A program made the translations under genes and the position numbers. Of a DNA stretch of 64,000 nt, positions 22,181 through 31,962 are shown piece after piece; positions within the stretch are counted from its first letter, which is position 1; each line of letters starts with the position of its first letter. The notes under the pieces were generated by a model that was not told where the DNA came from, ran no database searches, and saw only the letters and a program-made list of their open reading frames with translations. Source of the stretch: Nephrocerus scutellatus (Eukaryota > Arthropoda > Insecta > Diptera > Pipunculidae); the NCBI GenBank assembly GCA_947095585.1, contig OX352761.1:78151767-78215766 (forward strand), given 5' to 3'.

Positions 22181-22550
22181 ACTCTACCTATTAAATGTAT
22201 GAAATAATGAAAAATTAAGTCTAATGAATAAAGTGCCCTCTCTTATTTGTACTGATCGGAAATATGTGGTGTTCCGTCGATGGGCCTCTTCGTTTCGCTT
22301 TTCTGGTATGCGACACCCAGGAGCAGTTGCCGACGATGGTTGGAGCAGATTTTCCTGTTCTATCCCTCCCTTCTTTCCGTGCACGTATTTTTTTTTATGG
22401 TGAAGAAAGCAATAGATGGTAGTGCAAGAATCCACCCATTTCGGCGAGCTAGGCCTGAGCAATCAGCAAGACGTGCACCCCGCATCTTTCCATCCACTGC
22501 AGGACTTTAGCGATTTAACCTCCCGATTGCAATAAAAAGTTAGAATAAGT
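22181..22550. other. Unassigned stretch between the minisatellite and env
   Basis: GC content rises at ~22250-22500. Frames on both strands (22184-22462 - and 22280-22510 +) resemble no family I know. The sequence replaces the expected env C-terminus, polypurine tract and 3' LTR of G3. It may be the far end of repeat R in its longer form. Confidence 0.4.
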
Positions 22551-23719
22551 TTATTGAAACTTCATTACAAGTACTGCCGGTAATGCTTTTACCATTGATG
22601 CTTCTCTGGAAATGAACGATCTTCCATTGACGGTTACGGTGGTGTTGTGGAATTTTATTAGGAATGTGCCATTGAAGGTGTGGGTAGTGTTTCCAAATTG
22701 TATGATTCCGATAAACTGGTTTAGTAATAGAACGCCTGTTGAGATTTCATCTATTGTTGGGATATGCTGACTGTTGACGGTGTTGCATGAAGCTGATAGA
22801 CTGATAAGCAAGCTAGGAATACATGTATCGTTTCTTATATCTAAAATGTCTTTAGAATTACAAATTGATAAGGAGTTATAATTTTTACATTTTTGTATTG
22901 TTCCATACATTTCTTCATTGTATCTTAGGATTACATTAAATAAAATTTCTGGTACAATATTGTTCCTTTTAATGGTTTGATTAGAAGACTGTCATAGGTT
23001 TTGTTTGTTGTTAATGGAATATTTATGATATAGAGTAAGGCTGAGCTATTGCTTATAACCTTTATCTGTGAGAAGTCCAAAGCTTCCTCTTTTGAATTGT
23101 ATGGTAGCTTTTGTTTATTAAGAATGTCTGTATCAAGTTTTATTTCGTTTTTTGATAAAATAAATGAATTTATCATACCTAACTTAGCCCAATGAATGGC
23201 ATAATTGATACTTTCTAATTCTTCTTTAACTAGTTTAATTTTATATTGAATGTTCGTTATGATTTCAAAGTTTAGTTTATTGTCTTCTTTTAGTAATTTT
23301 TGTATCTCGTTTTGAACTCTAGTGATATTATTCATTCTTTCATTATATAATTGGTTTATTATAACTTGCCTGTTGTTATTTCTTAAAACATCTGTAATTT
23401 TTTCTTTTATGGTGACGAAGTCATCATGGTCTGGATTGCCAGCCATCCATTTCCACGCACTTCCAATGAAATTTATTGAACGTTTTGTAATACGCGGTCT
23501 CAAGTTACGCAAAAGATTTCGAATTTCTTTCAGCTCATGTGATAGCAAAGGGAATATTGTATGGTTATGGGTTGATTGAAGATCAAGGATTGGGGTTATT
23601 CCGGATATAAATTGGTCGTACTGTCCTAGGTCGATGACGTGTATAAGTTTGAAGTTTCCGACTTGTATTTTCGTCTGTCCTATGTGAAAGGTTATTATTT
23701 GTGAATTTGAAAAGTCCAA
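22551..23719 (-). pseudogene. env: Errantivirus-like envelope gene, truncated and frameshifted
   Basis: This is an old copy of an insect endogenous-retrovirus envelope. The frame 23719-22931 has a basic cleavage-type site (RPRITKR) followed by SINFIGSAWKWMAGNPDHDD, characteristic of errantivirus env proteins related to baculovirus F. A helical heptad region follows (~residues 115-200). A frameshift lies near 22920-22955. The second frame (22910-22551) carries the conserved Cys-containing domain (CIPSLLISLSASCN) and ends at ALPAVLVMKFQ. The transmembrane segment and cytoplasmic tail are missing because unrelated DNA begins at ~22550, and no signal peptide is visible at the N-terminus (possibly supplied by splicing in an intact element). 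Not functional. Confidence 0.88.
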
Positions 23720-25321
23720 AATTTGGACTGAAAAGAAAAGGGTTCATTTCTAATGTTACTCTTGTGAATTGTTCTTCCAGATTCGGTTATTATTGTAGAG
23801 TTTTTATTCTCTTTAACTTTTTCCTGTCGATATCTGCCTGTTAATTTTGAACCTATTCGTTTATTATTTTTTACGTAAATAACTTGTCCTATCTGATAGT
23901 CTTTATTGGGTTTCCTTTTTTTATTATGATATTTGTTGTCTTTTTCCTGTTTGATTTTAAGTTTTTCTAAATTAGTTAACCGTGTTTTTTCGAATTGTTC
24001 GGGATTAATCCTCAGTAATGTGAGGCGCAAACCCCAAAAATATGGCCGACGCTTGACCCATGCCATCGTCATCGAAGCCCGAGGATCCAGTACAGAGACG
24101 CCGAGCTACATCATTTTTTTTGTTGCGGTTCTTTATTAACGACAATGTCATAAATAAATAATAATAACATAATACGTTGAAAATTTTATGGTTTTGTTTA
24201 GTGACAAAACGAGAAAGAGGCAGAGGGAAAGAGGAAGAAATCCAGGTAGAAGACAGGATCTTTCCTTTCAATGGCCCTTTGGGGCAAAATCCCTTCTTTT
24301 ATATTAACACCCCATTTGTTTCAGTTGTCGTCGTCGTCTTCAGCGCTGTCGAGGAGGATGGTGGTTAGATTCAAAGGTAAGTGGATTTTGGTATTTTTCT
24401 TTCATCCGGACATGGCTACCATCACCTTGGTACCTTTTTTTTGTCCATCTCTGGGATTTCGTTTATAATTGTCCTTCAATAATTGCTTCTTCCTCTATCA
24501 CTCAACCCAAAACTCATTCAAAAGTTCAACTAAAATAAAACATACCTTAAAACTAGGATAAAAATAAATTTTAGGTATTCGTCCGTAAAATAGTTCAATG
24601 GGTTTCTTTCCTGTGGTTGAGTGGATAGTGAAGTTATACTCGTTGACAGCCCGTCTTAGGAGTTCTTCAAATGACCGTGGAGGTCCGTCAGATTTCAGAC
24701 ATCTCATAATTTCCGACAAAGTGGAGTGAAAACGTTCAACTTGACCGTTTACTTCACTTTTATATGGTGAAGTTTTGAAGATTTTGACTTGAAGGTCGTC
24801 TTCCATCATTGAGGTTATAGATGCTGAATTTAACGCTTTTTCGTTGCCTATAACGACAACTTCAGGTACGCAAAAGAAGAATAGAATATCTCTTAGATAG
24901 AACGTGATGAGATAATTTTAGCCTGAGCGAATTTCGTGAATTTGTCGACAGCTGTTAAAACGAGTTGTTTTTCTGTGGAAAAGATATCAACGTGAAGGGT
25001 ATGTCCTGGATAATTGGGGATGGGTGTAGGATTCAGGTGTGGCTTGTTGGGATGTCTGTCGTATTTATTTTCCTTACAAGTTGCACAGCGGCTTACTATT
25101 GCTTTGATTTTCGAAGACATTTTAGGGAAATATAAATTTTCTAATAGTTGGATTCGGTTTTCTTCAGCATTGCGATGAGCTCTTCGGTGTGTCTTTATGA
25201 TTTTTTCCTCTTGCTCAATTTCGTTAGGTAGATCATCTACAAGTTTTTGTGTGAATCTAATACGGTAGTCTTTAAAATTAAGCGGATAAATTTCCTGAAT
25301 TTTTTCCCATAGTTTCTTCAT
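23695..25321 (-). pseudogene. pol: Errantivirus-like G3 integrase, split by repeat R
   Basis: From 25321: linker, then H-H-C-C (KTHRRAHRNAEENRIQLL and SRCATCKENKYD) and the first catalytic Asp in HTLHVDIFSTEKQ, VDKFTKFAQA. The middle core is disrupted at ~24893-24810. It resumes with SPYKSEVNGQVERFHSTLSE (Glu region) and GKKPIELFYGRIPKI at ~24572. Repeat R interrupts here. Coding resumes at ~24010 with LRINPEQFEKTRLTNLEKLK, KKRKPNKDYQIGQVIYV and ends at ~23695, overlapping the env start by ~25 nt as in errantiviruses with spliced env. Broken by the insertion and by frame loss in the core. Confidence 0.88.
24009..24571. repeat. Dispersed repeat R, copy 2 inserted in G3 integrase
   Basis: It begins CCTCAGTAATGTGAGGCGC and ends near AAAATAAATTTT. 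Flanking integrase codons continue on both sides, so this is a true insertion. It matches 20978-21540 with few differences. No convincing target-site duplication is visible. Confidence 0.9.
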
Positions 25322-25428
25322 GTGTTAAAAGACCGTTGATAGTGTTAGGGTTCAAATATCTTTTGAATCTGTTAATTAGATAAATTTCTGTGTATTCTGG
25401 TTTGATAAGGATGTGTCTAGTGTAATTT

Positions 25429-26400
25429 TCAATTTCCCATTTTTAGTACTAATTGGTTGAGGAATACATTTATAGGCGTTTCAATAGTGGGGATTAGATT
25501 GTGTGCAGAACTATCGTCACTATGTTCGGTTGGGGTCATCGAATGGATTTCGATTTCGGTTACTGGAGGGGGCCTTGAAAGAGAGTCGGCTACTACATTT
25601 GCTTTCCCTGGGTTGTATTTGAGCTTATAGTCATACTCCTCTAATACGGCTTTCCACCTTTTCATCTTACTATTAGTATTTTTGTTACCTAGAGCGTATG
25701 TGAGCTGGTGATCTGTATAAAATGTTCACTTTCCGGGATCCGTAAAGGAAGTTTCTTAATGAGTTTAAAGACCATATAATAGTCAACATTTCATTTTCAT
25801 TGGTGGCGTAATGTTCCTCAGTTTTATTTAATGTTCGGAAAGAAATGAAATTGGTTTGCTGTCTTGTGACAGAACTGCTCCGATGGCGTAGTCAGAAGCA
25901 TCCGTTGTTAGCTCGAATTCTTTTTCAAAGTTGGGGTATGACAGAATGACTTCTGCCGAAACAAGTGAGCTTTTTACTTTATTGAAGGCCTTCAAAGCTT
26001 CTTTATCTAAATGAATAGGTTTGTTTTTTGAAATATTTTTGGACACTCGTCCATCTTCCCCTCTTAAAAGGGGTGTCCAGGGTTTTGCTATTTTGGCATA
26101 ATCTTTGATGAATCGCCGATAGTACCCTGACATACCGAGAAATGAGCGGAGGCCTTTCAGATTTTTTGGGGCAGGTCGATCAACGATCGCCAGAACCTTT
26201 TTGGGATTGGTTTTAATGCCTTCCCTACTAACGACAAAGCCTAAGAATTCAATTTCTTCCTGGAAGAATTCGCATTTGTCCAACTGAATTTTCATATTAG
26301 TAGCCTCGAGGGTTTTGAACACTTTTTCCAGGTTTTTAAAGTGTTCAGTCTTTTCCAAAGATGACGATAACATCAATATAGACGTAGCAACATTTTCCAA
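25429..26400 (-). pseudogene. pol: Errantivirus-like G3 RT thumb and RNase H
   Basis: The frame 26400-25828 has KCEFFQEEIEFLGFVVSREG, LRSFLGMSGYYRRFIKDYAK and the RNase H start FELTTDASDYAIGAVLSQD. Several stops then fall in the middle of RNase H (25827-25670) before a second frame gives KRWKAVLEEYDYKLKYNPGK and NVVADSLSRPPPV, the RNase H C-terminus. It joins the upstream RT frame through a shift at ~26345-26400. Confidence 0.88.
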
Positions 26401-27376
26401 TGTAGTCTTTCATAATGTCGTCTAGAGCTCTTTGAAAGATGGAAGGGACATTTTTTAAGCCGAAGGGGAGGCGAATAAATTCAAATTTTCCGTTGTTTAC
26501 GGAGAAGACTGTTTTTTCGATATCAGATGCTTTGAGTGGGATCTGATGAAAGCCACTTTTGAGATCGATTATTGTGAACCATTTATTTTTGCCAAAGTTG
26601 GCTAGTACCTCGGGAATCGGGTACCTGTCTGCGACGGTAACGGAGTTTAGTTTACGGTAGTCAATCACCATGCGATATTTTCTTTCTCCAGAGGCATCCA
26701 TTTTTTTTGGGACGACCCAAACTGGAGAATTATAGGGTGATTTTGATGGTCTAATTATTCCGTCTTCTAATAGTTCGTTTATTTGTTTCTCGACTTCTTG
26801 CTTAAGAGCCATGGGGTAAGGATACGACTTCGAGTAAACGGGATCATTGGATGTGGTTCGAATTTCTCCTTTAACGGTAGAAGTGTAGGTTAATTTTTTG
26901 TCTGGGTCGAAGAAAAGATTAGGGCAATTATTGATTATGCTAGTAAGTTTGCTAGACTGGTCTGTATTCATGTGAGATGTTCTAAGGGTAACGTTGTTGA
27001 TAGTTTGTGAAGTATGCTGCTTGAGAGGTATTATTATGTTTGGGTGGATAGTCATATAACTTTCTTTGGTATAAATGACCGCATTTAATTTTCTTAGCGT
27101 GTCATTGCCTATTATACCATCGAACGAAATAAGGCTAGGAAGAATAAAAATTTTTATTTTATTTGTATCAGGTCCAAATAGTTGGACGAAGGAATGGTGT
27201 GTAATTTTTACGTCCCCTCCGATTGATTTAACGTAAAAGCTTCTTTCATTCGAGATAGGGTTCCTGATAAGACGTGGGTGAACGTAATCTTTATTGTATC
27301 CTGTATCTATGCAGAATCTTAGTGTCTCTCCGCTTCTTGCAATGTGTTCGAAGTAGGGAAGCGAAGAGGGCCTCAA
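26345..27376 (-). pseudogene. pol: Errantivirus-like G3 protease and RT palm, catalytic residue lost
   Basis: It starts at ATG 27376, overlapping the gag stop by 4 nt. Protease: LRFCIDTGYNKDYVHPRLI (D-T-G) and LISFDGIIGNDTLRKL. RT: INELLEDGIIRPSKSPYNSP, VWVVPKKMDASGERKYRM, IDLKSGFHQIPLKASD, LPFGLKNVPSIFQRAL, then CCYVYIDVIVIFGKD. The box that should read Y-x-D-D here reads Y-I-D-V (GAT GTT), so the second catalytic aspartate is gone even before the frameshift just downstream. Confidence 0.9.
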
Positions 27377-28566
27377 TCTAAAAAATAGATGTCGTCGAGT
27401 TGTTCAGGTTCGTCAGGGTAAGGGTCTACTCTTGCGTCAGTATAATCGGCTAATGTCTGGTCATGATTTTGATCTTCCCGATTTATATCGCCTTCATATT
27501 CCTCCAATGTATTCTCGTTTGGATCAGACTCTTCGGTGTGGTAAACTCTCTGCATTTTATACGGTTGGTGGGCCTGTTGAGAATGTTGACGTTTCTGTAC
27601 ATACTGCTGCTGATTCCGAGGTCTGTTTTGATAATTGACCTTTTGGGATTTGATGGATTGGTCAATGTCCATTGGTTTAGGAGGAAGTGGACGCTGATTT
27701 GGCGGTGGTCGTTACTGTGGATATTGATAATATGGTTGGTATTGTGCTTGCCTGTAAAATTGAGGTGGTTGAGAATTTCGAGGATTATGAAGTAACTCTG
27801 GGTGAAACTCGCGTCTAGGAGCAGATACTGGTGTTGGTCCCGAGTGAGATAGGTTGTTTCTTCGAGCAGGAACTGGAGGTGGTGTTTGGTGATATGTTTT
27901 CCGAGTGCTGGATTGCGTATTGTTAGCATGCTGAGCCCGGAAATCGACATTTTGCAGTTTCAGGCACAGATGAAGAGCTTGTGGGAGGTCGGCAGGCTCT
28001 CGGATGCTAAGTAGCCTAGGCAAGTCGCCCTTCAGACCTCTCACGAAAGTATCGAGCGCTTTGTCTCGATAGGACTGAGTCATGTTGTTCATGGATTCTT
28101 GACTCATATCAATGGATCCAAGCTTATTCAGGATAAGCGACAAATGGTGGTAGACTGCCTGATAGAATTCGGGGATCGTCCTACTACTCTGTACCAGGGT
28201 TGTCATCTGGTATTCGAGGGTTCCTAAGTCCATCTTGTCCGCGTAGTGCAAGGTTAGGCACTTGGACATTTTATCCCAATCTAGGGCTACGTCTGCGTAG
28301 CCCGTAATCTTGTTCCTGATGACTGATAAAATACCATAATATTTTGGGGTGCCCTTAAGATGTTCGTAAATTTTGAGTATTCTATCGACACTCTTCTTCC
28401 ATGAATTAAATTCATGGGGTTGGGCAGAAAATTCTCTTGAACTTTTTACTACGTCTGGAATTCTGTCCAAATCAGACAAATTTATATCGTTGGTTAGGTT
28501 AATTGGTTGGTCTATGTCATTATTTATATCCGATGCGGGATTTGTTATATTGAATGAAAGAATCAA
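27373..28566 (-). pseudogene. gag: Errantivirus-like G3 gag with one in-frame stop
   Basis: A single frame runs from 28566 to 27373 except for one TAA at ~27712-27714. The N-terminal part has [20 protein letters not shown], a gypsy-type gag/capsid start, then [20 protein letters not shown] and [20 protein letters not shown]. The C-terminal part is rich in Gln, Pro and Arg, without a CCHC knuckle, as in errantivirus gag, and ends in an acidic tail (EPEQLDDIYFLD). Apart from the stop the frame is intact over ~397 codons, so G3 gag is the least damaged part of the element. Confidence 0.88.
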
Positions 28567-29006
28567 TTATATCACTCGTTTAAGTAATAATAAGGAATTA
28601 ATTCGGTATGGGAAAGAAAGAGAAAAAAAAAGGTACGAATTCGCTATTCAGTATTTTCACGATTGATAATTTGTTTTGGTTAAGACAATTCGTGTAATTT
28701 ATTTATGTTTAAGGGATACCATATAATTTAATTTTGTTCAAACTGGTACCATAAGTATGTGTTTTTGTTTTTATTTAAATCTTGAGTAATACAAATATAA
28801 TTTTTTGATTATTGACTTACAGTAATATTATAATACCTTCTTGTAGCATTTCTTGTTAACGTTTTTTGTTTTTTTGGTGGTAGGTTCCGTGCTACTTTCT
28901 GCTGGTTAGGGCGGCTGTCAGACTTTCCTGACTCCTTTTTGTTCCTTTGATTAGTAGAACTACTCGGGGGCCTTTATATTTCCCTATCACTCCACTGTTT
29001 TCTTAA
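28567..29006 (-). other. G3 leader, gag-proximal part
   Basis: Non-coding AT-rich sequence between gag and the tandem repeats. It belongs to the long 5' leader typical of errantiviruses. Nothing further is recognised. Confidence 0.5.
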
Positions 29007-29200
29007 TGGCTTGGTTATCCACACTTTTTAATACACTATTGGTGGTTTGGTTGTCCACACTTTTTAATTCACAGTTGGTGGTTTGATTATCCATGCTTTT
29101 TTATTCACTGTTGGTGGTTTGGTTGCCCACTCTTCGAGTTAATTATTCACTGTTGGTGGTTTGGTTGCCCACTCTTCAAGTTAATTATTCACTAACACTT
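29007..29200 (-). repeat. Tandem repeats in the G3 5' leader
   Basis: Five units of 36-42 bp share GGTGGTTTGGTTG(T/C)CCAC: starts near 29007 (degenerate), 29041, 29077, 29113 and 29155. The last two have a longer spacer (CTTCGAGTTAATTATTCAC). They sit between the primer-binding site and gag, where gypsy and some relatives carry insulator or enhancer repeats. The gypsy Su(Hw) core TGCATA is not in the units. Confidence 0.85.
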
Positions 29201-29221
29201 TTACAGTAGCGCAGAATGCAG

Positions 29222-29238
29222 CCCCACGTTGGGCGCCA
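29222..29238 (-). other. G3 primer-binding site (tRNA-Lys type)
   Basis: The minus strand reads TGGCGCCCAACGTGGGG, the well-known tRNA-Lys-complementary primer-binding site used by gypsy-like elements. It lies next to the presumed 5' LTR. Confidence 0.88.
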
Positions 29239-29477
29239 GTTAATTAAATCACTACAAGATTAGTATATTCAATGATATTTTTCTTATTGACTAACAAAAA
29301 TTCAAAAACTTATATTTATACCCTAATTCTCTAATTCAGCTTTTTTGTCGTTCGCTATCGTGAGAACGATTTGTTTATTCTGATGTGTGCTCGATGCGCC
29401 AGACGCTTGGTCAGCATTTCCGTTCTATTTGGTGTTCAAGCAATGCAGGTGTCGTTCACACCGTCTGCTGGTGTTAA
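29239..29477 (-). repeat. Candidate 5' LTR of G3
   Basis: It begins directly beside the primer-binding site (GTTAATTAAATC on +) and may end near GGTGTTAA (29477). The GC-richer block 29340-29460 contrasts with AT-rich flanks. The 3' LTR is missing, so the outer end cannot be verified. Confidence 0.45.
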
Positions 29478-29480
29478 GGT

Positions 29481-29948
29481 ATATATTAAAATTTGATTAA
29501 GGAATCAAAATCAAAGAAATCAAATAATTATAGATATTTAAACTGTACATCAAAAGCGCAAATCTAACAAATCAAAAAGCTATATATATTTAAATTTGAT
29601 TTAGGAATCACAAATCAAAGAAATCAAATAATTATAGATATATAAACTGTAAATAAAAAGCACAAATCAAACAAATCAAAAAGCTATATACTGTTATTAT
29701 ATGGAATTATTATATAGTAATAATAATAATTACATATATTCAAAATAAAATTTAAGGAAACGAACCTAGTGTCTTCAAATACATACAAATTAAAATATTA
29801 TATATTAGCTTTAAAAGCTTTAAGTATCTTGAGTAGCTTGAGTCCTTAGTTTAAAATCAAAAAGCTATATATATTTAAATTTGATTTAAATTGTTTAGGA
29901 ATCACAAATCAATGAAATCAAATAATTATATATTTATATTCAATTTAT
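29481..29948. repeat. AT-rich tandem repeats between G3 and G4
   Basis: A ~104-bp unit starting AAATTTGATT and containing AAATCAAATAATTATA occurs at ~29488 and ~29592, with a third partial copy at ~29875-29930. Between copies two and three is non-repeated AT-rich sequence. No gene. Confidence 0.8.
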
Positions 29949-30110
29949 TGTATTTCAGTATTTATCATTTATTGTATTTCAGTAATATAGGAACTACGCT
30001 TATCGACTTATAGGTGTGTAAGCGGCCGACTGCTACAAGCAACGAGTCGAAGAGGAATGTTTGTGCACTCACATTGCCATTTAAACATGGCGTGATGTGT
30101 AGACATAACA
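29949..30110 (-). repeat. 3' LTR of Ty3/gypsy G4
   Basis: This 162-bp sequence (possibly starting a few bases earlier) from TGTATTTCAGTATTTATC to GTAGACATAACA matches 37505-37673 apart from a short duplicated GCTTATA-type segment and a few substitutions. It bounds the minus-strand element on its left. Both copies contain an internal direct repeat, ATTGTATTTCAGTA. Confidence 0.9.
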
Positions 30111-30320
30111 GCTCTTCCCCTCTTAGTTATAAAAAAATTTAATATATTACGAAAATTAATTTTACACAGTTATAATGTGATTATCTTAAATCTAGAATCT
30201 TAAATTAATTTCTATTTGTTAAAAACCATTTGTTCCATTATTTATAATTATAATTCAGTTTCAGATTCCAATTTTTTGTTATAATACTAAAATATTTTCA
30301 CGTAATATAATTCGATTCAA

Positions 30321-31962
30321 CTACAATAATTTTTCGTTTATAACTAGCTTTCTCTGGACCCTACGATTCCGTTCTGAACGCCGTAACTGTGGCATCGGCT
30401 CAGAAACTCCTATACCTGATTCAACCGCTTCCGTTCTTAGCTCGGCAGACGACTGTTGGCTGGTATGATTATTTAGTAATTTGTTGCTGTGGGGAACAAT
30501 TCTTTCTGAGTCTGAATTAATTATGGTTGTTGTGTTTTCCGGTGTTCTTGTACTATTTGTAAGTGGGGTGTTGATTTTACTTGGAGTTTTTTCTATTGCA
30601 TCAAATTTTAATTGTTCGGTTCCGTTATCGTCATCATTCCATTTATTTTCTTCTTAAGGTTTATCGGATTTTACGTTCGGACCTATTTTCCTCATTTGAT
30701 CAACATGACGTTTCCATATTCGACCATCATCCAATTTTACTATAAAATGCAATTTGCCCTCAGTTTCTACCATTTCGCCAAATCTCCACTTGTTTGCTGA
30801 CAAATAATCGCGTACGGCAACTCGATCGTGCATTTTAAATTTTGTATGTTTGTCTGGCATATTGTCATGTCGTCTTTGTGTGTCACGAGGCATCATTACA
30901 TCTAATCTTTAACGTATTTGACGCCCAAACATTAACATAGCTGGTAATTTCCCTGTCGAAGGGTGTATTGCTAGTAGTATGTTGCTTAATTCTTTGGGCA
31001 ATTCGTTTTTATTGCCTTTAATGGCCTTTAATTTATTTTTAAATGTTTGAACATACCTCTCCGCTTGGCCATTTGTCGCTGGGTGGTAGGGGGCTCCTTG
31101 TTTGTGTTGGATGCCATTCTTCTTTAAAAACTCCTTGAACTCGTAAGAGGTGAACTGGGTTCCCCAGTCTCTGACTAGGATGCATGGTATTCCAAACGTG
31201 CTAAAGATCTGTCGACATTTTTCTATTGTAGTCTCTGTGGTTAGGTTTGGAATTATGTGGATTTCTGGCCATTTTGTAAACGCATCCACAAGAATAAAAA
31301 AATAACTTCCCTGGAATGGTCCAGCGAAATCCACGTGCACTCGTTCAAATGGTTTATCGGGTCTTTCCCAACAATGGATTGGTTGCGTTTTCTTGCTTTC
31401 CGGGCGAGTCGACTGGCATGCATTACATTCCATTACCATTTTTTCGATGTCTCGGTCCATATTGTCCCACCAACAATATCCTCTTGCAAGTGACTTCATC
31501 TTTGTCATTCCAAAATGAGCAGAATGCAGTTCTTGAAGTACTCGCCCTCGGAGGTCCTTAGGTATGTACACACGAATGTTGCGCATGAGGCAATCGCTCT
31601 GTAGAGCAAATTCTGATTGATTAATTCCAAATCGGTCTCTTGGCTCACATTCACGGCCATACCGCAGAGCTGTAATCAATATTTTAACGTTTTCATCTTT
31701 CTTGGTTGCCTCTGCTAATTCTTCCATATTGACAGGCATCATTGTAATTGCGGCTATTTCAACAACGTCGATTTCTTCGATAGCTTGAGAGATGTCGGCG
31801 ACCGGTAATCGCGACATGGCATCGGCATTTGCGTTCTCTTTCGATTTTTTACATCGTATTTCATACCTGAAAGATTCAAGAAAAATTGCATAATGTTGCA
31901 TACTAGTAGCGGACAGGATCGGTAAGCTTTTTTTGGTAGAAAGTATTTGTGATAATGGTTTA
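30321..31962 (-). pseudogene. pol: Ty3/gypsy G4 RNase H end and integrase
   Basis: Next to the family N poly(A) the RNase H resumes (KPLSQILSTKKSLPILSAT, SMQHYAIFLESFRYEIRCKK, NANADAMSRLPV). Integrase: HSAHFGMTKMKSLARGYCWW and ECNACQSTRPESKK (zinc module), VHVDFAGPFQGSYF (Asp), LVRDWGTQFTSYEF (Asp), YHPATNGQAERYVQTFKN (Glu). There are in-frame stops at 30909-30911 and 30654-30656. Between them is the C-terminal domain (KFKMHDRVAVRDYLSANKWR), and after them a polar tail (PMPQLRRSERNRRVQRKL) ending at ~30321. Without those two stops the frame would be continuous, so this is a fairly young copy. Confidence 0.9.

Noticed and set aside
22184..22510. Opposed frames of 92 and 76 codons beside env
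   Set aside because: Neither resembles a known protein, and they overlap antisense; treated as unassigned.
29007..29200. CRISPR-like array
   Set aside because: The units are diverged tandem repeats with no unique spacers and no cas genes, in an eukaryotic errantivirus leader.
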